64,000 nucleotides of DNA, taken from contig NC_092567.1 of NCBI RefSeq assembly GCF_037975245.1, positions 19,350,876 through 19,414,875 of the forward strand, read 5' to 3'. A model generated the notes under the pieces. The model saw only the letters and a program-made list of their open reading frames with translations. It searched no databases and was not told the origin of the DNA. This document shows positions 25,201 through 36,500 of this stretch, one piece after another. The DNA is from Apostichopus japonicus. Lineage: Eukaryota; Echinodermata; Holothuroidea; Aspidochirotida; Stichopodidae. How positions within the stretch are numbered: the first letter of the stretch is position 1; each line of letters begins with the position of its first letter. Position numbers and translations under genes: made by a program.

Positions 25201-28200
25201 TCTACAGATTCTCCAGGACTACTTTGAAGGCAAATTTCCAAGATTATCTGAGACGGAGGAAAAGAGAGAAGTAACGACCGTGCAAGAGGAGGTAGTTGAT
25301 CTGTTTTATTTAATAAATATAATGTTCCATTTCCTCCTGTTTCATTCATGTTAAGGGGTTCATTTTTTTTTGCAAGAGGAACCACCTTCCTATTCGTCTT
25401 ATGAAATGCCTATACTGGTGATTGAAACTACCATAATGTATACAAATCTCTATTGTATTTCCTGTCAATATATTGCAAACATTGGAGCATGAAAAATTGG
25501 TATTAAACATTGGCCCATTTTATAAATCTCTCAGTTGGCTCTGCTTCATCTCCCCACTTCCACCAGCACCCTTCCCCAACCCCTACCAACCCCCCCCCCC
25601 TTCCGTGCTGCAGATTTGATACCATAAATTGTCTTCCCTAATAAGGACACCTTTTCAATGTATCTTTGCAAGACCTTACTTTATGATGATTAACACACAA
25701 GTCTCTATTAAATTTTTCTCTATTAATTATTTAATTGTTATTTCTATTTTAACAGTCTGTGGGATTATTAGAGGAGGTGATTGCTCCCAAGAAGAATCTG
25801 CCACCACTTTTATCAAAACTAACAGAGAGACAGGCAGAGAAGTTAGACTACCTTGGTGTATCATTTGGTCTCACAGCAAATCTCTTGAAGTGAGTCATCA
25901 TCTATCAGTCTCATCATTCAATTACCTCTATCCTATTATCCTAACACACTGTAGCATACGCAAACTGGAGCCTATACCGCAATTTTTGCAAAGTTCCTGG
26001 ATTTTTTTTTTTACCCCAGGCTCATCCCTGTATATAACATGTTGACTATGATGACCATATTTCTGCCAGGACATTCACGGGTATGACATGGATGTTGACC
26101 CCCCCCCTCCTCCCCATGTTGACTTCAAGGGTTAGAACCTACACTGCTTTTTCTATGTTTCACGATGACAGTCATGTCACCCTGTTTAGAATTACTTATC
26201 CTGAAACACATATTTTGTCCAAGGTTAAAGTCCAAGTGCCAAAGAGAAAAACTTGAAGTTAAGAGGAAGTCCTCTTATTTATTACCAGGTGCACAAAGAT
26301 ATTTTAAATATTTAAATTATAGGGCATGAAATTATTCAAGGATCTGGATTGCCTTATCTGTGATTACTTTTGATGCCAAGTTTACCTTTGACGTCGTAAG
26401 CAATCACTGTTTAATACAATCAATCTAATCCTACGAAAAAACAAAAGAAGCCAAACAGGTCAAATTGAAATTATACCGGGCCTCTCTACAATTATTCCTG
26501 AGACATTATATAAAATCTGGGGACACCACATGGTATCAGGGGACTGTCCCCAGAAATATACATATTGCTGGAAATGTATAATTATATATATTTTGTCCCC
26601 TTTTGACAGATTCTGGAAGAAAGCAGGTTATCTGCCTGTCTATTTGAGACAGACAACAGTGAGTAGTTTGTTCAAGTTTCATATCAGCAGTTCCTTTTGA
26701 ATGACTTTGTAAACTTGTTAAACATGAGACTGGAAATTTAGTGTAGGGTCGACGGACGTTGGAACAGAGCAGGTGAAATCGTTGAAATTTTAAAATGACC
26801 AGCAGTTTGTTGTAATTGCCAAATTGGATGAATAAATGTAGAAAGGCTACAACGTTTTATCTCTGTAGATAGATTTATACAGTAAGAAAGAGAAGGTTAA
26901 GAGTATTTTTTATTAACATATGGAATATATTATGTAGCGATAATAGGCCTGCCTTTATAATGACTGATATTGTGAATATTAATGATAATAATGTGTATCT
27001 GTAAATTTCACCCTGATGTGAATAACAATAAGTATAACTATGCATATTTGTATGACATTTATTTCCTGTTACATTTTTTCCCACCAGAATGATCTAACAG
27101 GAGAACATTCCTGCATCATGTTACGACTTCTTAACGAGGGTAAAGAGGAGATGAAAACAGACAAAGAACCCTGGTTGATGGCATTCTGGAAAGGTTTGTA
27201 ACGTCCTAACTAAAAGTATCTAGAATCCTTTAGTCTCATATCAAATATTGACAGAGGGAGGACATTTTCGGTGGTATCTCAAATAATGTTTTACCATAAA
27301 GTGGTCATGATTTCTCATCATTCATTTTTTACAGATCTTGTTGTGTGAAAATGCTACCATTCCTTTTAAGTGAAGGTTGTATCAGTTGCCCCACAGTGCC
27401 GCTTACAACATAATCTGTTGTGCTGTGCAGTTTTGTACAATAATCTCTATGGTTGGATATTCATGCAGCCTTGCTGCAGCTTGTGTTTTTGATAAAATAC
27501 CAAAAGTCTTTTATTTTTCTGTCAAATGAAGATCACTCTGAATGTTCCCTTTTCAACTTAAAACAGATGTTTTCATTATAGTACAGTTTTTAAAAGAATT
27601 TGATAGTTATTTGTCTCATTTGCCATCTCTTACCATTTTGTTCCCGTAGATTTTCGCAAACGATTTCTCTCTCTGTGCGCCTACCAATTCAGAGCGTTTG
27701 CTCCTTCCCTGGCACTGAGTATGATACATCACAATACATACAAACCAGAGCATACTGGTGAGTTAAGAGATGGATAAACCATCAAAACCACGACAATGTT
27801 CGATGAAATTGTGTGGTGGCATTGGACATTGTGGTGTGGGTTGTTGGTGTGGGTTGGTGGGGTGGGTAGGGTGGGTTGGGATGATATGATGCTCCATTTC
27901 TCATGGTCTATTTTCAGATGAAAAGCAGAGAACTAAAATTCTCTTGCTTTTTCTCAACAATAAAAGGGCTTTTGGTTATTAAACATTTTTTGCAAGGCTG
28001 TGACATGTATTTTGTCAAGAACCTGGCATTTGTAGGAAAAGAAGTGGTTTTAAGGTTTGGAAATACTGGCAAGCATTTCCAAAGGTTCACAGCTCTGTAA
28101 GTGGTTTTAATTTTTTTTTCTAAAACTTGTTACCATCCAGACGCTATGTCATGTAAACCAGAACTGAATCACATAATTCCATAAAATTATTCTGTTTGTA

Positions 28201-31200
28201 TTATAATGTTGACATCACAAGATCCCCTTTTCATTCACTTGCAAAGTTGCTTGCATAGTTTGTTCCTGTGGGTAGCCATAGTGTGGTTTCTAAATAAATT
28301 CAGTTTTAGCGTTTGGTTCTTAAGTATTGTTTGCGAGGCTATGAGGATATATTTTGTCAGGACACTAAAAAAAAATTGTGGGTGTCAAGGTTTGAAAAAA
28401 CTGGAATATGTTTCAAAAGGTTTCACAGCTCTGTTAATGGTTCTCTTTGATTCCCAAACTTGTTTCTAAATAAGTTCAGGCCTAGATTTTCAATTTTATA
28501 TAGCTACTTTCTAAAAAATGCCGATGCATAAAAACTCTGCTTGCTAAAATCAAATGCTCAGTGGCATTTTCCTTTAATTTAGTACAAAAGCAAGATGATA
28601 TGCTATGTTTTTGCTTCTGGCAAATAGCAAAATTCACTAGAATTTGCAATTAAATCGCCTCAATATCTGTGCCTGACATTGTGTAAACTCAACATTGAAA
28701 CTGCTATAATGCTTTTTTAATTACTCTCTTTGCAGCCCTGCAACAGAGGGAGCTGTTGTCACATCTATCGAGATACGACCTGAACCGTCTGGACCTTTAC
28801 GCCAGGAACATGGCCGATTATCATCTCATTGTTGATCTGCTGCCCTCTATTTCTCAGCTGTTCTTCCTAAACAGGATCAACGCCAAATTTTCAGCAGTAC
28901 AGCTGGTAAGTTTATAGATGAATTTTGCGAGTTTGTGCAGATGCTAATGAGCAGAATTTTTGACCGGACAACATTAATGGATGGGTGCTAAAATGATAAA
29001 ATTTCACAGGGTGTAGCAAATAATGCCCTCAGTGTCAAGAAATCGTTTTTTTTTTCCTTTTAGTGTTGCTCAGGTTCACTTCTTTCCAGGATGGGACAGA
29101 CTGAAAAATTTCTCCACAAGTTGTAATAAAAACAGTGGAAAGATTTTTGCTATAGTGATTGGCTATTTAGTGACTCCAATTTGAGCAAGGAAAGACTAAT
29201 TTTGTTTCAGTAGTAAGTCCTTCAACCATTCTGAGCTTGCAAGGCAATGTAGTTGAGTGGTACTTCTGTTCACCCCCATAGAAATCATTTTTTTTCTCAC
29301 ATAGGGGATGGACAGGGAACCACTCAAATTTTCACCCCTCCTTTCTTTAGATGAAATATGGTAACCCTTTGCAGATGACAGACAACTCCATAATTTATTT
29401 TCCTTTTGAATACTCGTGTGAAAGAGACCTTTTCTTTGATTTCCAAAAGGCAATCCTACTTGGCATTGGTCTACAACACAAGACCGTGGATGACCTGATG
29501 AAAGAGCTTGACCTTCCAGCTACGCAGATCCTTGGACTATTTAACAGAGTCGTAAGGAAACTTACTCAGCAACTGAACGAGATTCTCAGTCAAGAGGTCG
29601 AGAAGGAGATCGCCGAAGAGAAACAAGTGGAAATGGAACCAACTCCCCAATCTCTGGCTCAGGATTTGGTAAAGAGCATTTGCTTTTATTCTGGTGCTAC
29701 CCTTACAAGCTGTGAATTAATGATGGGTGTGAGGGTTGTACATCCCACCCCCCTTTTAACCCCCCTCTTTTCTTCCTGACACATACAATTTAAAGCAGGT
29801 AATAGCGACCTCAAATAACTCAAAATGCATCTAAAAATTGTAATCCCTAGAAATGATGGGTGTTGCGGTCACCTTGGTTTTTGTTTTATGAAAAAAAGTT
29901 TTTCTTTCCTTCCTCTAGGATGAGGCTGCAGCAGAGATCAAAGTTAAACAAAAGAAGGAACTGGAGAAGCTTAAAGAACTGAATCTGAGCCAGTAAGTAA
30001 ATTTACCCGATTGTTACTTTTAATTGTATTTGATCTCTTGCCACCATTTATTTATGTTGGCCAATATGTTGTCAAAACTATTCTTTGAAAGAAGAAAGAA
30101 ATATAATAATTTGGTTACATTTAAGGTAGGTGAACAGATACCTTAGAAATACCAAGCTGTGCTCAGAAATGTAAATCCTAGAGAAACCCAGCATAGAAGG
30201 TATTTACGAGGGACTGGTACAAACAATTTCAAACACCTAATTTCCCGATTCCATCAATATTGTTCGCCGATTGTTTGGTATACTTCAGCTCCTTGTTTTA
30301 AGGAATGCTGGACAAACTTGGTCCGGTGAGAGGTCACGCCAGACAGATGACAGTACCCTTGACCTACCAAGGACCCAGCACAGACGTCTGTCCGCTCTAA
30401 ATCTGATTATGTCCTACTGAATAAAATTTCAACAGGAGGCTCCTGATAAAACCAAATAATCATTGATTGACAAATATTTAAAGTTTCTGAGTAATCCCAC
30501 ATTTTACATCATTCTTTTATGAGTCATAGATTGGTTAATTGTTCAGTCTGAATTTTGGATATTTTTTTGTCTTTTTCAGATATGCCATCCGTGGACAGGA
30601 AGACGCTTGGTCCACGGCCCTCCAATCAGGTTCATCCAAAAATATCGTCAGCGTCAAAGGGTAAGGTATAATTTGCATGAAGTGGTTCATATTCAATAGC
30701 AGTGGCTTAAAGTAGAAATTTAGTCTTATTTAAAGAGAAACTTGAATGCTAGTATTTTTTCTATAGCTATTCAGCTAAAAAGACAAAAAAGCTCACTTCA
30801 GGGATGCCAGGATTCCGGCAATAGCCGGAATTACGGCTTTTTCCCGATTTTGAAATTTCGTTCCAGCTCCACATGATCTTTCCGTCCCAGTTGAAACAGG
30901 TATGAGCCTTTTTCCGCGAATTCCTAACTATTATCCTAACACACTGTAGCATAGGCAAATTGGAGCCTATACCGCAATTTTTCTCTGGATTTTCAGAGTC
31001 CCAACATTTGCTTGGATAGTCTTTGGGACATCCAAGTCCCCACAACTTTCAGGCCCTAGGGGCAAACCCTGCTGGCATCCTTGCTCACTTCCAAAAAATG
31101 ATTTGACCAATGATTTCATGTAAAGTTGGGTGAATGAATCCAACTTTAATTAATCCTTGATGTTCCCTTTGCAAACATTTCCTGCTCCTTTCAGTAGTTA

Positions 31201-31406
31201 CTGCCGTCATGGAACTCAAACCCTGACACAATGTCAATGTCTTAATCATTTCAATCCCATTGTTGGAAAAACTTTAACTGCATCAACATCATCGATTTTC
31301 ATTTTACAGTAACAAGGACCAACAGCCAAAGAGGAAGATTTTCGTCCCGAAAGATCCATCGGCCAAAAAGAAGAAAATGAAGAGGGCTCGTTTCTCACAT
31401 AACTGA
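11299..31406 (+). CDS. NAT10: RNA cytidine acetyltransferase NAT10 (Kre33/TmcA family), complete
   Basis: NAT10 makes N4-acetylcytidine in 18S rRNA and some tRNAs, using ATP and acetyl-CoA in the nucleolus. Coding exons: 11299-11406, 12476-12567, 12896-13252, 14083-14197, 15018-15125, 15363-15496, 16238-16331, 17327-17425, 18487-18623, 19290-19432, 20599-20749, 21769-21865, 22128-22244, 22947-23048, 23942-24016, 25181-25291, 25756-25889, 26610-26658, 27088-27193, 27650-27757, 28736-28905, 29450-29668, 29919-29992, 30580-30660, 31310-31406. They join in frame to 1025 codons plus TGA, the human length. Seen: start MVRKKIDNRIRVLIENG; Walker A GRGKSAALG (about 287-295); Walker B DEAAAIP (388-394); GNAT acetyl-CoA loop HPDYQGMGYGSR (638-649); LLGIGLQHK in the tRNA-binding region; Lys/Arg-rich tail. 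The start is the first ATG after an acceptor at 11290. All introns are GT-AG except intron 11. The 3' part is duplicated at 43-46 kb. Confidence 0.96.
13823..14046. repeat. ~75-bp tandem repeat, 3 copies, NAT10 intron 3
   Basis: Three successive units begin GGCAATGACTAAA or close variants, continue with CAGGTCTGATGGTG, and end in ACTGAAAATACAAGG. The array stops about 40 bp before the exon 4 acceptor. Just upstream (13670-13800) is a looser GAGTAC-rich stretch. Confidence 0.75.
16449..16735 (+). mobile_element. tRNA-derived SINE with LINE-type tail
   Basis: The head resembles a tRNA: GGTGGCCAATTGGTTAAGGC matches a pol III A box and GGTTTGATTCA a B box, about 40 bp apart. The body leads to a 3' tail GCGCTTTGAGACC...GCAAAGCGCTATATAAA, a stem-loop-like end common to L2/CR1-type LINEs and their SINEs. 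The same tail ends the LINE at 46 kb. Short direct repeats AAACCT at 16443-16448 and 16736-16741 may be the target duplication. It lies in NAT10 intron 7, same strand as the gene. Confidence 0.8.
18020..18478. repeat. ~20-bp AT-rich tandem repeat abutting the NAT10 exon 9 acceptor
   Basis: More than twenty units of TGCTTTCTTTGATATATTGT, interspersed with TGCTTTTGTA spacers, run to the last 10 bp of intron 8. The top strand is pyrimidine-rich, so the array supplies the polypyrimidine tract of exon 9 (CCTTCAG at 18480-18486). The long open frame across it is a by-product. Confidence 0.9.
19171..19205. repeat. (TA)n microsatellite
   Basis: A pure TA run of about 17 units in NAT10 intron 9. Confidence 0.95.
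19498..19712. repeat. ~120-bp direct duplication in NAT10 intron 10
   Basis: Two units share GGGATCTTGGCAC, AAGAAAGTGAGGCAGTCCT and CAGAAAGTGT in the same order, separated by C-rich stretches. Confidence 0.7.
20750..21768 (+). other. U12-type AT-AC intron (NAT10 intron 11)
   Basis: No GT-AG pair joins exons 11 and 12 in frame. The exon 11 coding sequence runs into ATATCCTTG at 20750, the U12 AT-AC donor consensus. The downstream side has TTCCTTGAC at 21746-21754, the U12 branch-site consensus, with AC at 21767-21768, about 15 nt after the branch A. Splicing here restores codon 513 (CT|G, Leu) and gives CDLYYVNRDTLF, the residues expected at this place in NAT10. Donor, branch, spacing and frame agree. 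Confidence 0.92.
21048..21310. repeat. 42-bp minisatellite, about 6 copies, inside the U12 intron
   Basis: Units start AGAATCGATCCATC, continue with GACCCCCAACTCTCAG and end in TTTGATGCTC; one unit is about 5 bp shorter. A partial seventh unit closes the array. Because 42 is a multiple of 3, spurious open frames cross it. Confidence 0.92.
23655..23905 (+). mobile_element. Probable tRNA-derived SINE
   Basis: GGTCCCGAGTTCGAGTCACT contains a good pol III B box within a tRNA-like 3' half (GCCTTCCAATCATAAGG before it). The body ends in GCAGGAGGATCTAAAATA followed by an (ATAC)n tail, as in SINEs. The A box is weak, and no target-site duplication was resolved. It lies in NAT10 intron 14, close to the exon 15 acceptor. 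Confidence 0.5.
24081..24390 (+). mobile_element. LINE 3' end fragment (ORF2 C-terminus and 3' UTR)
   Basis: In frame from 24081 the DNA reads RSGNGKRSFKFSGGRSWNSL, then PPNLK and NIFKCNMKTY before a stop. This GxxxWNSLPxxL...FKxxLKxY pattern is the usual end of L2/CR1/Rex-type ORF2 proteins. About 200 bp of 3' UTR follow, ending in an AATAATACCAAAATAAA tail. It is heavily 5'-truncated, in NAT10 intron 15 and on the same strand. Confidence 0.75.
25939..26032 (+). repeat. Dispersed repeat (CACACTGTAGCATA core), copy A
   Basis: Contains TTATCCTAACACACTGTAGC, GGAGCCTATACCGCAATTTT and CAGGCTCATCCCTG. The same order recurs inverted at 48903-49008 and, shorter, at 30934-30990. It begins about 50 bp after NAT10 exon 17. 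The class is unknown. Confidence 0.65.
30934..30990 (+). repeat. Dispersed repeat (CACACTGTAGCATA core), copy B
   Basis: A shorter copy of the element at 25939-26032, keeping CCTAACACACTGTAGCATA and GGAGCCTATACCGCAATTTT. It lies in NAT10 intron 24. Confidence 0.6.
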
Positions 31407-31545
31407 AGAGTTTCTTCATTGATGCAGAAATGATGATGTCATGATGACGTCACGTTTCACATGGAAACTGTCCAGCTGTAGACTGCCATATGAGCCAGCA
31501 GAGCTAGGGCTTCTGAGGGATAATCCAGGAAAAGGTTCCCATTGG

Positions 31546-31629
31546 TCATCGATCTGTGAATGATTTGTTGTCATGGTTACCGGACGTGAAGACCATCGTC
31601 AGCAGGTCTTGAAAATACTGATGCTCTTC
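31546..31629 (-). pseudogene. HSPBP1: Orphan copy of the HSPBP1 last coding exon
   Basis: On the minus strand an acceptor (TCACCAG) is followed by 27 codons and TGA: EEHQYFQDLLTMVFTSGNHD then NKSFTDR. This has the length and spacing of the C-terminus of vertebrate HSPBP1 and closely resembles the exon at 46364-46447. The nearest upstream HSPBP1 exon is 15.5 kb away beyond the satellite array, whereas the other copy is only 690 bp from exon 5, so this copy is probably unused. It is still open and keeps its splice acceptor, so use as an alternative last exon is not excluded. It lies antisense to the NAT10 3' UTR, 140 bp after the NAT10 stop. Confidence 0.85.
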
Positions 31630-31823
31630 CTGGTGATGAAAAGAATGACAAAAAATGTTTTTTGTGAGGAGGAAGATAGCACCAAAAAACGATACTTTTT
31701 TCTTATGGAGTTCATGTTTGAAATGCAAAGTTCTCTTTAAATTCATAAAAATTTGGGGATATCTTTCCAATCTGCAATACGGTATAGTTCTTCTACTGGC
31801 CTGAAATCACACTTACCTAGGCG

Positions 31824-31829
31824 AATAAA
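31824..31829 (+). terminator. Candidate NAT10 polyadenylation signal
   Basis: AATAAA about 420 bp after the NAT10 stop codon. A cleavage site here would give a 3' UTR that covers the orphan antisense HSPBP1 exon. Confidence 0.4.
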
Positions 31830-33530
31830 TAGGGGTGAATGTTTCAAGTGTGTGATTGACTTCTATAAATGTTGTCATGCTTGAAAATAGCTGTGATGAT
31901 TATTACTTACATTGGTATATATATAACTAAGACCTAAGTAAGGGGAGAGAGAAAAAGGACTAGAACTAGAAAAAAAAAAAACAATTATTTATGTGGTAAA
32001 GTGGAGTGTAAAATGGAGAATGGCATCTTTAGTTCTACTGGCAAAAATATAGGGTCAAGGCACCAAAGAAAAAAACATCAATTTGATGAGTTCACAGCTG
32101 CTTGCTTAAAGTTCAAATTGTATGAACTCCAAAATGAACAAAACTTGAAAACGGACTTTAGAAAGTAGTTAAATAGGATGCTTATAGATTAAAGTCCAAC
32201 TATTTGGGCCCAAAACAAAATGGATTTACCTCTGAACTTTTCATTTGGCAAATTTTTGAATAATTGAGATTATTTGGCCAATTAAACAGAAATTGACAAC
32301 CATCCGTCTTGGTTTTTTTTTTTTGGACTCATGAGCCTCATTACTCCGAGTCACTGTATAATATCTACGGACAAAGCTGACCAACTTATTCCAGCCACTT
32401 CATATATTTGAAGTATAAATTACTTCAGTCATGACTAACGCTTTAAATTTAAGTAACAAAAATGTTAAATAGCAGTTGTTTCTTTATTTTTTTTTCCTTA
32501 TGCAAAACTCATTGAAAATTAGTAAACAGACTTTGGATGAGCAAATAATTTTTTTTTTTTTGGTGTCAGAATTACGGAGCATTCTAGCAAAGTTGCCCAA
32601 CGTTATAGAAGTTGGTTGTACTTTTAAGAGTCTTGTGCTCGCCTACCACAGGGAATTATACTTATAAATAATCTGTATAGCATTACACTTGGATTACTGA
32701 AGTTACTGTGTTTGTTATCTTTGACTGGTTATATAAAGACTGACTGGAAGGAAATGCTGAAGATTTTTCGCCAAATAGAAATGGAAGCCTCTGAACGTTG
32801 ACACTTTCTCCTCCATTCAAATCTGAAAGGAAGCAAGAAAAAAAGAGAACTTATTACTGTAATTTTGTCAATGTGATTGTCATGGTAACTTAACTGTTAT
32901 CAGTTGTAGAACTGAAGTGACCTAGCCACACAACAGGCCAAGGTAACAAGATTGTCCACTTTATATTGAGTTACAAAAAATAACAATTTCTTCCCAGTAA
33001 ATATATCTAATTGGACAAAAGATGGTCTCAAGCCTTTCCTATTTCTCCCCCAAAAAATTTACTTAAAATATTTTTCTTTTAAGTTCTTCAGTTTTCTCGG
33101 GTTGTGGCACAAGATTTCCTTTCACAGGTTGAAACCCTCGCCAGGATAGGCAAAAGAACTGCCGAGGTTGCCATTGGGGAGCCAGATGCTGGGACTAAAC
33201 CCCTCCCTGCTACAACCCACCTTCCCTGTCCCCAACGGCAATCCGTTGGTGGTCCCCTCCCTGCCTCCCCCTCCCCCATATCCCATATTCTCTCTACCTA
33301 GGCTGTCTTCAGTCAGGGGTGGGGGAGGTTTTGAACAAGTCAAAAGAATAGGATCTTTAAATGTTTTTAAATAAACACAAATATCAGTAATCCTGCTTTT
33401 GTTTTGAGGGATGAAAAAGAACGTACCAAAGGTCCCTGGTTCAATCCCCATTCATGGAAAATCAAAATTTTGCTTTTGCTTGACAAAATTTACACACAAA
33501 AAAGCAAACATTACAACAAATGACAATGGA
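31830..33530. other. DNA between NAT10 and the satellite array
   Basis: The part up to about 32300 belongs to the left copy of the segmental duplication (its match ends near AGAAATTGACAAC). From there to 33530 the DNA is unique within the window, with no exon recognised. GGTTCAATCCCC near 33434 resembles a pol III B box and may be a SINE remnant. C-rich tracts occur at 33200-33280. Confidence 0.5.
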
Positions 33531-36500
33531 CTGTCTTTCTGATGAGTATTGGCCTATTTTCAGCGCTAATAATGTCTTCTATATGATATAGAGGTCAGCA
33601 TCCATTCGCCGCATCATTTTGAGAAGATTTTCAAAATGGCGATTTGGGGCCAAAATTGGCAAAAACCATAAGGGTATAGCCTTACAAAATGATCAAATTC
33701 GGACGAAAAATCGAGGTTTTTAAATTTCAGCCTAAATAACTCCAATGGATTCATGTGGATCAGAAGCATGTTCCCCTCCGGTTAGAAGTGAAATTCTAGC
33801 AAGTTTTCGCCTGAAAAATCAATATATGAAATCATAACGATTTGAATATTCAAATTAGACTGTCTTTCTGAAGAATATTGACCTATTTTCAACTCTAATA
33901 ATGTCTGCTATATGATAAAGAGGTCGGCATCCGTTCGCCGCCTCATTTTGAGAAGATTTTCAAATGGCGATTTGGGGCCAAAATTGGCAAAATCCATAAG
34001 GGTTATAGCCTTACAAAATGATCAAATTTGGACGAAAAATCGAGGTTTTTAAATTTCAGCCTAAATGTCTACAATGGATTCATGTGGATCAGAAGCATGT
34101 TCCCGTCCGGTTAGAAGTGAAATTCTAGCAAGTTTTCGCCTGAAAAATCAATATATGAAATCATAACGATTTGAATATTCAAATTAGACTGTCTTTCTGA
34201 AGAGTTTTGACCTATTTACAACGCTAATAATGTCTGCTATATGATAAAGAGGTCGGCATCCGTTCGCCGCATCATTTTGAGAAGATTTCCAAAATGGCGA
34301 TTTTGGGCCAAAATTGGCTAAAACCAAATATATGAAATCATAACGATTTGAATATTCAAATTAGACTGTCTTTCTGAAGAGTATTGACCTATTTTCAATG
34401 CTAATAATGTCTGCTATATGATCAAGAGGTCGGCATCCGTTCGCCGCCTCATTTTGAGAAGAATTTCAAAATGTCGATTTTGGGCCAAAATTGGCTAAAA
34501 CCATAAGAGTATAGCCTTACAAACTTATCAAATTCGGACGAAAAAATCGAGGTTTTTAAATTTCAGCCTAAATAACTCCAATGGATTCATGTGGATCAGA
34601 AGCATGTTCCCCTCCGGTTAGAAGTGAAATTCTAGCAAGTTTTCGCCTGAAAAATCAATATATGAAATCATAACGATTTGAATATTCAAATTAGACTGTC
34701 TTTCTGAAGAATATTGACCTATTTTCAACTCTAATAATGTCTGCTATATGATAAAGAGGTCGGCATCCGTTCGCCGCCTCATTTTGAGAAGATTTTCAAA
34801 ATGGCGATTTGGGGCCAAAATTGGCAAAATCCATAAGGGTTATAGCCTTACAAAATGATCAAATTCGGACGAAAAATCGAGGTTTTTAAATTTCAGCCTC
34901 ATTTTGAGAAGATTTTCAAAATGGCGATTTGGGGCCAAAATTGGCAAAAACCATAAGGGTATAGCCTTACAAAATGATCAAATTTGGACGAAAAATCGAG
35001 GTTTTTAAATTTCAGCCTAAATAACTCCAATGGATTCATGTGGATCAGAAGCATGTTCCCGTCCGGTTAGAAGTGAAATTCTAGCAAGTTTTCGCCTGAA
35101 AAATCAATATATGAAATCATAACGATTTGAATATTCAAATTAGACTGTCTTTCTGAAGAGTTTTGACCTATTTACAACGCTAATAATGTCTGCTATATGA
35201 TAAAGAGGTCGGCATCCGTTCGCCGCATCATTTTGAGAAGATTTTCAAAATGGCGATTTTGGGCCAAAATTGGCAAAAACCATAAGGGTATAGCCTTACA
35301 AAATGATCAAATTTGGACGAAAAATCGAGGTTTTTAAATTTCAGCCTAAATAACTCCAATGGATTCATGTGGATCAGAAGCATGTTCCCCTCCGGTTAGA
35401 AGTGAAATTCTAGCAAGTTTTCGCCTGAAAAATCAATATATGAAATCATAACGATTTGAATATTCAAATTAGACTGTCTTTCTGAAGAATATTGACCTAT
35501 TTTCAGCGCTAATAATGTCTGCTATATGATAAAGAGGTCGGCATCCGTTCGCCGCATCATTTTGAGAAGATTTTCAAAATGGCGATTTGGGGCCAAATTG
35601 GCAAAACCCATAAGGGTATAGCCTTACAAAATGATCAAATTTGGACGAAAAATCGAGGTTTTTAAATTTCAGCCTAAATGTCTACAATGGATTCATGTGG
35701 ATCAGAAGCATGTTCCCGTCCGGTTAGAAGTGAAATTCTAGCAAGTTTTCGCCTGAAAAATCAATATATGAAATCATAACGATTTGAATATTCAAATTAG
35801 ACTGTCTTTCTGAAGAGTTTTGACCTATTTACAACGCTAATAATGTCTGCTATATGATAAAGAGGTCGGCATCCGTTCGCCGCATCATTTTGAGAAGATT
35901 TCCAAAATGGCGATTTTGGGCCAAAATTGGCAAAAACCATAAGGGTATAGCCTTACAAAATGATCAAATTTGGACGAAAAATCGAGGTTTTTAAATTTCA
36001 GCCTAAATAACTCCAATGGATTCATGTGGATCAGAAGCATGTTCCCCTCCGGTTAGAAGTGAAATTCTAGCAAGTTTTCGCCTGAAAAATCAATATATGA
36101 AATCATAACGATTTGAATATTCAAATTAGACTGTCTTTCTGAAGAATATTGACCTATTTTCAACTCTAATAATGTCTGCTATATGATAAAGAGGTCGGCA
36201 TCCGTTCGCCGCCTCATTTTGAGAAGATTTTCAAAATGGCGATTTGGGGCCAATATTGGCAAAATCCATAAGGGTTATAGCCTTACAAAATGATCAAATT
36301 CGGACGAAAAATCGAGGTTTTTAAATTTCAGCCTCATTTTGAGAAGATTTTCAAAATGGCGATTTGGGGCCAAAATTGGCAAAAACATAAGGGTATAGCC
36401 TTACAAAATGATCAAATTTGGACGAAAAATCGAGGTTTTTAAATTTCAGCCTAAATAACTCCAATGGATTCATGTGGATCAGAAGCATGTTCCCCTCCGG

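Noticed and set aside
29351-29449. Upstream extension of NAT10 exon 22 from an in-frame ATG at 29351
   Set aside because: An acceptor at 29449 joins exon 21 to AILLGIGLQHK as expected for NAT10; the extension has no counterpart and is intronic.
33088-33451. Overlapping frames, one beginning MGIEPGTFG
   Set aside because: That peptide typically arises from a translated pol III B box of a SINE; there is no other protein evidence.
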